In this document: positions 52,338-60,139 of the stretch, in pieces | How positions within the stretch are numbered: position 1 is the stretch's first letter | How the letters are laid out: the number at the start of each line of letters is the position of its first letter | From: Alistipes sp. | GTDB lineage: Bacteria; Bacteroidota; Bacteroidia; Bacteroidales; Rikenellaceae | Reading direction: 5' to 3' | Length of the DNA: 64,000 nucleotides | Assembly (NCBI GenBank): GCA_017631275.1 | Contig: JAGBTQ010000003.1 | Span: 1 to 64,000 of the forward strand | The notes under the pieces: generated by a model | Database searches by the model: none | What the model saw: only the letters and a program-made list of their open reading frames with translations | Told to the model about the DNA's origin: nothing | Made by a program: the position numbers and the translations under genes

Positions 52338-53408
52338 ATGAAACCTAATAAAAAACATAGACCTCGTCGCGACCTTACGGCGTATAATCCCGAGCGCCTA
52401 CCCGACATTCTGCCTCCCGAGGACGATAGACACCTTGTGCACGTATATGTCGAGGGCTACGAGGATGTCGCCTTTTGGCGTGGCATATTCGACCACTTCC
52501 GCAACCCCTATCTGCGTTTCGAGATATCGGTGCCCAACCGCGACGACCTGCCTAAGGGCAAAAAGGTGCTCATGTCGATGATTGGCAAGAGCGACCCCGA
52601 GCGTGTGATACTATGCGTCGACTCCGACTTCGACTACCTCTTCGACGGCGCTAACGAGCAGTCGCGCGAGGTGCTCGGTGCCGAGAATATGTTTCACACC
52701 TACGTCTATGCCACAGAGAACTACCTGTGCTATGCTCCGTCGCTGCGCAACGTCTGCGTAAAGGCTACCAAGAACGACACCCGCATCTTCGACTTTGTCG
52801 AATTCTTTGCCAACTACTCGCGTGTGATATATCCTCTCTTTTTGTGGTATGCCTACTCGGCACAGCTGTCGCACGAGAGCGTCTTCACCCTTGCCGAGTT
52901 TCGCGCTGCCGTGCGCCTCGGCTATGTCGATATTCGTCATAATGGCGAATCGACCCTTGCATGGCTACAGCGCAACGTGGAGCGCAGACACAACGCCCTT
53001 ATGCAGGCTAATCCTCAGATGCATGATGAGATAGAGCAGTTTGCCGAGCGCCTCAAAAAGCTTGGCGTTGAGGCGGATAACTGCTATATGTTCATGCACG
53101 GACATACGCTCATGGATAATGTTGTTATGGTTGTGCTCACGGCAGTATGCGAGAAGCTGCGCCAGCTCTCCATTGCCAAGATTCACTCATCGAAGGTCGA
53201 GGGCGTGGCACTCAAAAACGAGCTTAACAACTATACCAATACCCTGCGCTCGATACGTGATGTGCTGCTCGACAACGAGAACTACACATCGAGCCCACTC
53301 TATAAACGCCTGCGCGACGATATTCAGACATACCTCGACTCGATGATTGCTAAGATAAAGGAGCGTCAGGAGCCCCCTGTGATGCTCAGGTGCAACTTCG
53401 AGCCATAG
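52338..53408 (+). CDS. DUF4435 domain protein
   Basis: A 356-residue soluble protein. The N-terminal part has VYVEGYEDVAFW (about residue 37) and VILCVDSDFDYLF (about 92), acidic motifs of the DUF4435 family, which is thought to adopt a TOPRIM-like fold as in OLD nucleases. The rest is mainly helical and carries no motif I recognise. DUF4435 proteins elsewhere appear beside ATPases in defence loci, but here the gene stands alone between housekeeping genes with its own strong terminator. Function unknown. Confidence 0.82.
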   Translation: MKPNKKHRPRRDLTAYNPERLPDILPPEDDRHLVHVYVEGYEDVAFWRGIFDHFRNPYLRFEISVPNRDDLPKGKKVLMSMIGKSDPERVILCVDSDFDYLFDGANEQSREVLGAENMFHTYVYATENYLCYAPSLRNVCVKATKNDTRIFDFVEFFANYSRVIYPLFLWYAYSAQLSHESVFTLAEFRAAVRLGYVDIRHNGESTLAWLQRNVERRHNALMQANPQMHDEIEQFAERLKKLGVEADNCYMFMHGHTLMDNVVMVVLTAVCEKLRQLSIAKIHSSKVEGVALKNELNNYTNTLRSIRDVLLDNENYTSSPLYKRLRDDIQTYLDSMIAKIKERQEPPVMLRCNFEP

Positions 53409-53450
53409 AGCGAGGCAATCCAGACTGTTAAGATATATTCTTCAAGATAA

Positions 53451-53489
53451 GTTATCGGGTCTTTTTAACCACTAAAAAGACCCGATAAC
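53451..53489. terminator. 17-bp perfect terminator hairpin
   Basis: GTTATCGGGTCTTTTTA (53451-53467) pairs perfectly with TAAAAAGACCCGATAAC (53473-53489) around the 5-base loop ACCAC. It follows the DUF4435 gene by about 40 bases. Confidence 0.75.
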
Positions 53490-53554
53490 TATCCTATTTG
53501 CACACTTTTTTATCTTTTTAGTCGTAAAAAGCTTGGATTTCAATTTTATTTGCG

Positions 53555-53562
53555 TATATTTG
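53555..53562 (+). promoter_or_regulatory. Promoter -7 box of the AraC-family gene
   Basis: TATATTTG fits TAnnTTTG; CTTG 19 bases upstream (53532-53535) is a one-base variant of the -33 box. The start codon is about 47 bases downstream. Confidence 0.6.
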
Positions 53563-53608
53563 TAAAGTGAATAACAATATATTAATATAACCCAAAACCT
53601 ACAACCTT

Positions 53609-54472
53609 ATGTCTAATCAGTGTCCTGCATCCTGCCATTCATATACGTCGCAGCCCGAGGCTGGCTTTACGTACATCACCCTAAAGGAGGGCGAGAAGCT
53701 TGTAGTTGACCGTGGCGATTTCAATAGCCTATTGTTCCTCACCGCAGGTAGCTTCGAGATTTCCTCTGAGGAGCGTTGCGACTATGTTGTGCGCGAGAAC
53801 CACTTTGTGTTCTGCTATCGTGCCTACCGCTACGAGGTTACGGCTTTGTCTGATGTTGAGATTATCAAGGCTCACTTTATCACTGCGGGTGCTACATGTG
53901 ATATGATTCCGTTCAACAGCATTGTTGGCAAGATCAAGAAGATTAACTATAAATTTACGCAGGTGGCGTTCAACGAGGCTATTGAGGCCTTCATGCGCTC
54001 TATGCAGCTCTACCTGAAGAACAACATGCACTGCAACCACCTGCACCATGCCAAGATTCAGGAGATGTTCATCATCTTCAAGTTCTTCTACTCACCACAG
54101 ATACAGTTGCGCACATTCTATAACCTCTTCGACCGCAACCAGTCGTTCGCATCACTCGTGAAGAACAATGCTCCACGTGTTAAGACTGTTGAGGAGCTTG
54201 CCGACATCTGCGGCTTTAGCATTCAGCACTTTAACAACATGTTCAAGCAGGAGTTCCACGACACGCCATATAGCTGGATGCAGAAGCAGCGCATCGTGGA
54301 GATCGAGCACCTGCTCACCGAGACCAATGTGCCACTAAAGAGCATCATCAAGATGTATAGCTTCACCAACCATGGCCACTTTGCCCTCTTCTGCCGCAAG
54401 TACCTCAAGAAGACACCTCTCAAAATCCGCAAGGAGGCTCGTGCCAAGCGCGAGGCCGCCGCTCAGGAGTAA
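53609..54472 (+). CDS. AraC-family transcriptional regulator
   Basis: A 287-residue regulator. The N-terminal part (residues 1-130) has a cupin-like ligand-sensing pattern; the C-terminal part (about 185-280) is the double helix-turn-helix of the AraC family (VEELADICGFSIQHFNNMFKQEF and the second helix FTNHGHFALFCRKYLKKTPLKIRK). Its effector is unknown. A perfect hairpin at 54494-54521 follows. Confidence 0.9.
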   Translation: MSNQCPASCHSYTSQPEAGFTYITLKEGEKLVVDRGDFNSLLFLTAGSFEISSEERCDYVVRENHFVFCYRAYRYEVTALSDVEIIKAHFITAGATCDMIPFNSIVGKIKKINYKFTQVAFNEAIEAFMRSMQLYLKNNMHCNHLHHAKIQEMFIIFKFFYSPQIQLRTFYNLFDRNQSFASLVKNNAPRVKTVEELADICGFSIQHFNNMFKQEFHDTPYSWMQKQRIVEIEHLLTETNVPLKSIIKMYSFTNHGHFALFCRKYLKKTPLKIRKEARAKREAAAQE

Positions 54473-54493
54473 TATAGAAGAGGTATAATACTA

Positions 54494-54521
54494 AAAAAGG
54501 AGTGCGACTGCACTCCTTTTT
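54494..54521. terminator. Bidirectional terminator between the AraC gene and the DAHPS/CM gene
   Basis: AAAAAGGAGTGC (54494-54505) and GCACTCCTTTTT (54510-54521) form a perfect 12-bp stem with a 4-base loop, flanked by A and T tracts, between convergent genes. Confidence 0.9.
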
Positions 54522-54526
54522 CTTAT

Positions 54527-55588
54527 TTAGTTATCTCCGTTAATTTCGCTCTGTTGGCGCACCGACTCCTCGTGGATAGCGGTGATGATGGTGTGGATAA
54601 AGCTGCGTGAGAGGCCCATAAACTCGGCACGCGCCTCAGCCGACTTGAGCACCTCGTTAAACCTATCACGTTGAACGATGGCCATGCCGTGTTGGCGCTT
54701 GTGCTCGCCAATCTCGCGGGCTACCTCCATACGCTCGGCAAGAAGCTCGACGATGCGGCTGTCGATAGTGTCGATATGCATGCGGTGCTGTGCTAGTATG
54801 CCATTATCCGCAGGTGTGCGTCGCCACTTAAGACCAGCAATAACCTCACTAAACACCTCGGGCGTTATCTGCTGCGATGCATCGCTCAGCGCCATGTCGG
54901 GCGTAGGGTGGCACTCGACCATAAGTCCCGAGAAGCCGAGGTCGAGGGCTTGCTGCGATAGTGGTGCAACAAGGTCGCGACGGCCGCCAATGTGGCTTGG
55001 GTCGGAGATTAGCGTGATGCTTGGCATGAGGCGCTGCAGCTCGATAGGCACCGACCAGTGAGGGTCGTTGCGGTAGAGCGTGGCATGGTGTGTGCCGAAG
55101 CCACGGTGCACAGCGGCAATGCGACGGATACCACTATTATATATACGCTCGATAGCTCCTATCCACAAATCGACATCGGGGATAACGGGGTTCTTAATAA
55201 GCACTGCCGTATCTACGCCATGTAGGGCATCGGCAATCTGCTGTGTGGCAAAGGGGTTTGTGGTGGTGCGAGCGCCTATCCATACGCCATCTACGCCCGC
55301 TTTGAGCGCAAGCTCCAGGTGCTCGGGTGTTGCCACCTCGGTGACTATACGTAGCGCATAGCGCTCCTTAGCCTCCTTGAGCCACTCGAGAGCCTCAGCA
55401 CCCATGCCCTCAAATGAGCCGGGCTTGGTGCGGGGCTTCCACACTCCGGCACGGAAGATTCCTACGCCGGCTCGCGACACACCCTCGGCTGCCGAGAGTA
55501 GCTGTTCGCGGCTCTCAGCACTACAAGGGCCCGCAATATATAGTGGGCTAAGTGTGCAATCCTCGAAAAGTGGCTTAAACTCCTTCAC
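54527..55588 (-). CDS. DAHP synthase fused to type II chorismate mutase
   Basis: A 353-residue bifunctional enzyme. The N-terminal domain (residues 1-250, IAGPCSAESREQLL ... GFGTHHATLYRNDPHW) is a 3-deoxy-7-phosphoheptulonate synthase of the short KDO8PS-like type, first step of the shikimate pathway. The C-terminal AroQ-type chorismate mutase (about 262-345, MHIDTIDSRIVELLAERMEVAREIGEHK) leads towards tyrosine and phenylalanine. The fusion is typical of Bacteroidetes and can allow feedback control through the mutase domain. Last gene of the leftward hflX operon. Confidence 0.94.
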   Translation of the reverse strand: MKEFKPLFEDCTLSPLYIAGPCSAESREQLLSAAEGVSRAGVGIFRAGVWKPRTKPGSFEGMGAEALEWLKEAKERYALRIVTEVATPEHLELALKAGVDGVWIGARTTTNPFATQQIADALHGVDTAVLIKNPVIPDVDLWIGAIERIYNSGIRRIAAVHRGFGTHHATLYRNDPHWSVPIELQRLMPSITLISDPSHIGGRRDLVAPLSQQALDLGFSGLMVECHPTPDMALSDASQQITPEVFSEVIAGLKWRRTPADNGILAQHRMHIDTIDSRIVELLAERMEVAREIGEHKRQHGMAIVQRDRFNEVLKSAEARAEFMGLSRSFIHTIITAIHEESVRQQSEINGDN

Positions 55589-55601
55589 GCCTTACTTAGG
55601 T

Positions 55602-56039
55602 TTACTCTTCAACAATAGTTATCGAGAGAATAAGGTCGCCAGGACGAATGTCGTCGATAACATCAAGACCCTCAACAACCTTACCGAAGCATGTGTGCAT
55701 GCCGTCGAGGTGCTGGGTGTTCATGCGGTTGTGGCAGATGAAGAACTGCGAACCACCAGTGTTAGGGCCACGGTGTGCCATCGACAACACGCCACGGTCG
55801 TGGTACTGACGCTCGGCACGTGTCTCGCAAGGGATAGTATAGCCAGGACCACCTGTACCGTCGCCCTTAGGGCAGCCACCCTGAATAACGAAGTCAGGAA
55901 TAACACGGTGGAAGCACAAAGCATCGTAGAAGTGGCTCTCAGCCAACTTAACGAAGTTATCAACAGTAATAGGGGTCTCGTTCTGATACAACTCAGCCTT
56001 CATGTCACCCTTCTCGGTAGATATAATTGCGTATTTCAT
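55602..56039 (-). CDS. Cyclophilin-type peptidyl-prolyl isomerase
   Basis: A 145-residue cytosolic cyclophilin with no signal peptide. The catalytic Arg is in [14 protein letters not shown], and the GTGGPGYTI and GSQFFICHN strands are typical. It catalyses proline cis/trans isomerisation during folding. It is 13 bases from the DAHPS gene and 21 from upp. Confidence 0.94.
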   Translation of the reverse strand: MKYAIISTEKGDMKAELYQNETPITVDNFVKLAESHFYDALCFHRVIPDFVIQGGCPKGDGTGGPGYTIPCETRAERQYHDRGVLSMAHRGPNTGGSQFFICHNRMNTQHLDGMHTCFGKVVEGLDVIDDIRPGDLILSITIVEE

Positions 56040-56060
56040 AACGTCTTAAATATTAATGGT

Positions 56061-56714
56061 TTATAGTTTAACGCCGTAGGCAAGGTCGCCAGCATCGCCG
56101 ATGCCTGGCACGATATACGACTTTGATGTAAGCTCGGGATCGACCGCTGCGCACCACAAGGTGCACTTCTCGGGGTTGGTGTGCTTGCGCACATACTCCA
56201 CGCCCTGCTCCGAGGCGAAGGCTGCGGCAAAGTGGGTGTGCTCAGGCTCGCCAGCACGACGAATAAGAGCGTCGTAAACAAGCATGAGCGATGTTCCTGT
56301 AGCGAGCATAGGATCGACCAAGATAAGGGTCTTGCCCGCAAGCGACGAGGTAGATACATACTCAACATCTACGATGAAGCTACCATCGGGACGGCTCTTG
56401 CGGTATGCCGATACGAAGCCATTGTCGGCATCGTCGAAATAGTTGAGGAAGCCCTGATGGAAGGGGAGTCCTGCACGAAGAATTGTGGCGATGACCACCT
56501 TATCGCTAATCTCCTCCACAGCAGCAATGCCGAGAGGTGTCTCGACCATGCGTGTGGTGTAGTTTAGCCTCTTCGAGATCTCGTATGCCATAATCTCGCC
56601 AACGCGCTCCATGTTGCGACGGAAGCGCATAGAGTCGCCCTGCACATGCTTGTCGCGCATCTGCGAGAGGAACTTGTTGAGAATAGAGTTCTCCTTGTTT
56701 AGTATCTTGACCAT
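56061..56714 (-). CDS. upp: Uracil phosphoribosyltransferase
   Basis: A 217-residue enzyme that salvages uracil to UMP using PRPP. The PRPP-binding loop is ILVDPMLATGTS; the C-terminal GDAGDLAYGV forms the uracil site. The start at 56714 is 20 bases after hflX. Confidence 0.95.
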   Translation of the reverse strand: MVKILNKENSILNKFLSQMRDKHVQGDSMRFRRNMERVGEIMAYEISKRLNYTTRMVETPLGIAAVEEISDKVVIATILRAGLPFHQGFLNYFDDADNGFVSAYRKSRPDGSFIVDVEYVSTSSLAGKTLILVDPMLATGTSLMLVYDALIRRAGEPEHTHFAAAFASEQGVEYVRKHTNPEKCTLWCAAVDPELTSKSYIVPGIGDAGDLAYGVKL

Positions 56715-56734
56715 ATTATTGAGGTGTTGTTAGC

Positions 56735-57970
56735 TTAGTATAGGAAGTTGTTGAAGGGGTAGCGACCAGCATGTATCTCGCGCACCATGCCGTAGAGGTC
56801 GTTGCGCAGCTTCTCCACGCCCACCTTCTCGCGCGCCGAGATAAATATGCAAGGGGTGTTCGCCTTTGCTATCCAACTCTTTTTGAGGTCGTCGAGCGAG
56901 AGGTTCTCCTTGGTTGCAGGTGTTAGGTCGTCCTCCTCCTTAGGGGTGTATGTGTAGGCATCTATCTTGTTGAAGATAAGGAATGTAGGCTTGTCGCCAG
57001 CACCAATATCCGATAGTGTCTGCTTAACCACGGCAATCTGATCCTCGAAGCCGGGGTGCGAGATGTCCACAACGTGAAGTAGAAGGTCTGCCTCGCGCAC
57101 CTCGTCGAGCGTAGATTTGAACGACTCGATAAGCTCGGTAGGGAGCTTGCGGATAAAACCTACGGTGTCGGACATGAGGAATGGAAGATTGTCGAAGACA
57201 ACCTTACGTACGGTGGTGTCGAGTGTCGCAAAGAGCTTATTCTCGGCAAACACCTCGCTCTTCGATAGTAGGTTCATCAACGTTGACTTACCCACGTTGG
57301 TATATCCCACCAATGCCACGCGCACCATCTGACCACGGTTAGAGCGCTGAACAGCCATCTGGCGGTCAATTTTCTTGAGGTCCTCCTTAAGTTTTGTGAT
57401 GCGGTTGCGCACAATACGTCTATCGGTCTCGATCTCGCGCTCACCAGCACCACCACGAGTACCCGTACCACCTCGCTGACGCTCAAGGTGCGTCCACATA
57501 CCTGTTAGGCGAGGTAGCATATACTCGTTGTGCGCCAACTCAACCTGTGTCTTGGCGTATGCTGTCTGCGCGCGCGACATGAAGATGTCGAGAATTAGGC
57601 GTGTGCGGTCCATCACCTTACAAGGCATGGCCTGCTCGATGTTGCGTGTCTGCGCTGGCGACAACTCGTCGTCGAAGATGGCAACATCTATCTCATTCTC
57701 CTTGCACCACAAGGCAATCTCCTCGAGCTTACCAGGGCCCACATATATCTTAGATAGTGGCTGAGGTAGTCGCTGAGTGAAGCGCTTAACGCTCTTTATG
57801 TTTGCTGTCTCTGCTAAGAACTCCAACTCGTCGAGATACTCGTGTGCCGTATCGGGGTTTTGGCTATCACGAATCACGGCTACGAGCACGGCACGTATGT
57901 CGCGCTCCTCAACGGTAGGTTGTGGCTCGCCTTGGCGACGCTTAGTACTATCTTTTGTTTCCTCTTTCAT
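56735..57970 (-). CDS. hflX: Ribosome-associated GTPase HflX
   Basis: A 411-residue GTPase that rescues stalled or stressed ribosomes. The N-terminal HflX-specific domain (YVGPGKLEEI, VAIFDDELSPAQTRNIE) is followed by the coiled-coil GGTGTRGGAGEREIETDRR and the G domain: G1 GYTNVGKST, G3 DTVGFI, G4 FNKIDAY, G5 near ISAREKVG. First gene of the leftward operon with upp, PPIase and DAHPS/CM. Confidence 0.95.
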   Translation of the reverse strand: MKEETKDSTKRRQGEPQPTVEERDIRAVLVAVIRDSQNPDTAHEYLDELEFLAETANIKSVKRFTQRLPQPLSKIYVGPGKLEEIALWCKENEIDVAIFDDELSPAQTRNIEQAMPCKVMDRTRLILDIFMSRAQTAYAKTQVELAHNEYMLPRLTGMWTHLERQRGGTGTRGGAGEREIETDRRIVRNRITKLKEDLKKIDRQMAVQRSNRGQMVRVALVGYTNVGKSTLMNLLSKSEVFAENKLFATLDTTVRKVVFDNLPFLMSDTVGFIRKLPTELIESFKSTLDEVREADLLLHVVDISHPGFEDQIAVVKQTLSDIGAGDKPTFLIFNKIDAYTYTPKEEDDLTPATKENLSLDDLKKSWIAKANTPCIFISAREKVGVEKLRNDLYGMVREIHAGRYPFNNFLY

Positions 57971-58106
57971 TATATATTAAATAGGAGGGGAATATTTAGT
58001 TAGAAATAAGTAATCAGCAATGTTTTTCAATGAGTAATGAGTAATTGGGAATTAGTAATATTTTTTCGTTGCTCTTTATTACTAATTACTCACTACTAAT
58101 TACTAA
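57971..58106. repeat. TAATTACT-type low-complexity repeat with hairpin
   Basis: The gap upstream of hflX holds degenerate 7-8-base units related to TAATTAG/TAATGAG. AATTAGTAATA (58050-58060) and TATTACTAATT (58077-58087) form a perfect 11-bp stem. No gene. It is joined directly to the next heptad module. Confidence 0.55.
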
Positions 58107-58177
58107 TTAAACTTGTGCGAAGCACACCTTACTTTTCACTTCTCACCTTTCACTTTTCACCTTTCACTTCTCACTGA
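58107..58177 (+). repeat. Stand-alone GTGCGAAGCAC plus TTTCAC heptad module
   Basis: The hairpin GTGCGAAGCAC (58115-58125), then ACCTTACTTTTCAC and alternating CTTCTCAC/CTTTTCAC/CCTTTCAC units to about 58174. The first 20 or so bases match the module after copy C. Here it is not next to a structured element but lies between the tonB and hflX genes. Confidence 0.75.
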
Positions 58178-58199
58178 AGCCAACCGCCTCATATAATTA

Positions 58200-58228
58200 A
58201 GGGGTGCCACCTATTAAGCGGTACCCCT
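58200..58228 (-). terminator. Terminator of the tonB-like gene
   Basis: AGGGGTGCC (58200-58208) pairs with GGTACCCCT (58220-58228) with one wobble pair, about 20 bases past the stop of the leftward gene, followed by TTAATTATAT on the minus strand. Confidence 0.7.
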
Positions 58229-58248
58229 CAATACTATGTGGCTAAGCC

Positions 58249-58944
58249 TTACTGCTTAATCTGGAATGAGATTGGCAATGTGTAGGTAACACGTACAGGC
58301 TTGTTACGCTGCTTACCTGGCTTCCACTTTGGTGACTTCTGGAGCACCTGGATAGCTGCCTCAGACAAGGTCTTATCTGGAGACTGGAGCACCTGGATGT
58401 TAGAGAGCTTACCGTCCTTCTCAACGACAAACTTCACAACAACGTTACCCTGGATACCGTTCTCAAGAGCGATTGCTGGATACTTCACGTGCTGCATAAC
58501 CCATGCACGGAACTTACCGAGGTCGCCGCCCTGGAATGTAGGCATCTCCTCAGCAGTAACGAAGATCTCCTCCTCAACAATCTGCTCAACAACCTCCTCT
58601 ACCTCAAACTCGAAGTCCTCGAATGCTGATGCATCGTCAGAGAACAAAAGGTCTGGAGTGTCGATCTTAGTGTCGTTAGATACGATTGTAAGAACGTCGG
58701 CAAGAACCTGAGTCTTTGCCTTCTGCTGCTCTGGCTGCTGCTGCTCCTGCTGCTGGATTGTACGATCCATCTCAAACTCCTGCTCACGAACATCCTGCTT
58801 TGGAGGTGTGTAAGGCTCTGGCTCTGGCTTTGAGCTAATAGCAAATGCTGTACCAGCTGCTGCTAATGCAATTACAAGACCGATCTCCAAGAAAAGCGTC
58901 TTCTTGTTTTCGAGATCTGCTTTAGGTGATTTCTTAATCTCCAT
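58249..58944 (-). CDS. TonB-family energy transducer
   Basis: A 231-residue protein anchored by one N-terminal membrane helix (LFLEIGLVIALAAAGTAFAIS, about residues 17-37), with a periplasmic Pro/Glu/Gln-rich linker and a C-terminal TonB domain (about 140-231, VVVKFVVEKDGKLSNIQVLQSPDKTLSEAAIQVLQKSPKWKPG). It transmits proton-motive force to outer-membrane receptors such as SusC. No ExbB/ExbD genes are near. Its leader contains the palindrome TGTGCA-TG-TGCACA (58991-59004). Confidence 0.93.
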   Translation of the reverse strand: MEIKKSPKADLENKKTLFLEIGLVIALAAAGTAFAISSKPEPEPYTPPKQDVREQEFEMDRTIQQQEQQQPEQQKAKTQVLADVLTIVSNDTKIDTPDLLFSDDASAFEDFEFEVEEVVEQIVEEEIFVTAEEMPTFQGGDLGKFRAWVMQHVKYPAIALENGIQGNVVVKFVVEKDGKLSNIQVLQSPDKTLSEAAIQVLQKSPKWKPGKQRNKPVRVTYTLPISFQIKQ

Positions 58945-59014
58945 GTATTGTCAATTTTTTAGTTTTTAGTAACTTAGGCATGAAGTTTCATGTGCATGTG
59001 CACACAACACTACG

Positions 59015-59022
59015 CAAAGATA
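59015..59022 (-). promoter_or_regulatory. Promoter -7 box of the tonB-like gene
   Basis: TATCTTTG on the minus strand fits TAnnTTTG; the leader to the start codon is about 65 bases and includes the TGTGCA palindrome. Confidence 0.55.
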
Positions 59023-59075
59023 TACATTAATTTTGAAAAAATGTCACTTCAGACTAAAAAATATTTATTTTTTCT

Positions 59076-59083
59076 TAATTTTG
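59076..59083 (+). promoter_or_regulatory. Promoter -7 box of rlmN
   Basis: TAATTTTG fits TAnnTTTG, 27 bases upstream of the start codon and divergent from tonB. Confidence 0.55.
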
Positions 59084-59110
59084 TAGTCGGAAAACTATGT
59101 TAGTTGCAGT

Positions 59111-60136
59111 ATGACCATTTCGAAATTCACTCTATATGGGGCATCGCTCGCCCAACTCAAGGCTCTTTGCGACGAGCTCGGCTTGCCACGTTTTGCCCAC
59201 AAGCAGATAGCTCGTTGGCTCTACTCGCGCTTTGTTACCGACATCGACGCTATGACCGACCTGTCGAAGGCTGCACGCGAGGTGTTGAAGCAAAATTGTG
59301 AGCTTGGGCTAAGTGCTCCACTCAAGGAGTCGGTGTCGGTTGATGGCACCAAGAAGTATCTGTTTCGTACCTCCGAGGGTGAGTATATCGAGTCGGCACT
59401 TATCCCCGATGGCGAGCGCATGACGCTATGTGTATCGTCGCAGGCTGGCTGCAAGATGGGCTGCAAATTTTGCGCTACGGGACGTATGGGCTTCCGCCAC
59501 CATCTCTCAGCAACAGAGATAATTAATCAGATACTATCTATCCCCGAGCGTGATAAGCTCACCAACCTTGTGTTTATGGGTATGGGCGAGCCGCTCGACA
59601 ACATCGACAACCTGCTACAGACGCTCGACATCCTCACGTCGGAGTGGGGCATGGCATGGTCGCCAACACGCATCACGGTATCGACAGCGGGTGTTGCGCG
59701 CACACTGCCTCGCCTGCTCGACGAGTCGAAGGTGCACATCGCCGTGTCGCTTCATAACCCCTTCCCCGAGGAGCGCCGCGAGATTATGCCTATTGAGAAT
59801 AGCTACTCCATTCGTGAGGTGTGCGACATCTTGCGTCGCTACGACTTCACGCACCAGCGCCGCGTGTCGTTCGAGTATATCGTATTGGAGGGCATGAACT
59901 CGTCGATGCGCCACATCAAGGAGCTATCGCGATTGCTCGATGGCATCAAGTGTCGCATCAACCTTATACGCTTCCACAAGATTCCCGACTCGCCATTCTA
60001 CTCGCCTGAGCTTGAGAAGATTATCGAGTTTCGTGATACACTCACTAAGCGTGGCATACAGACCACTCTGCGTGCCTCACGAGGCGAGGATATAGAGGCT
60101 GCATGCGGACTACTATCAACAGCCGAAAAGAGGTAG
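59111..60136 (+). CDS. rlmN: 23S rRNA adenine-2503 C2-methyltransferase RlmN
   Basis: A 341-residue radical SAM enzyme that methylates A2503 of 23S rRNA and A37 of some tRNAs. The [4Fe-4S] motif is CKMGCKFC (CxxxCxxC, about residue 116); the GEPLDNIDN and STAGVARTLPRL blocks are typical; the C-terminal AACG supplies the second catalytic Cys. The GH97 gene starts 3 bases after its stop, implying co-transcription. Confidence 0.96.
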   Translation: MTISKFTLYGASLAQLKALCDELGLPRFAHKQIARWLYSRFVTDIDAMTDLSKAAREVLKQNCELGLSAPLKESVSVDGTKKYLFRTSEGEYIESALIPDGERMTLCVSSQAGCKMGCKFCATGRMGFRHHLSATEIINQILSIPERDKLTNLVFMGMGEPLDNIDNLLQTLDILTSEWGMAWSPTRITVSTAGVARTLPRLLDESKVHIAVSLHNPFPEERREIMPIENSYSIREVCDILRRYDFTHQRRVSFEYIVLEGMNSSMRHIKELSRLLDGIKCRINLIRFHKIPDSPFYSPELEKIIEFRDTLTKRGIQTTLRASRGEDIEAACGLLSTAEKR

Positions 60137-60139
60137 ACG

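Noticed and set aside
58991-59004. TGTGCA palindrome as a Fur or CRP-type operator of the tonB-like gene
   Set aside because: It does not match either consensus closely enough; it is noted in the gene's annotation only.
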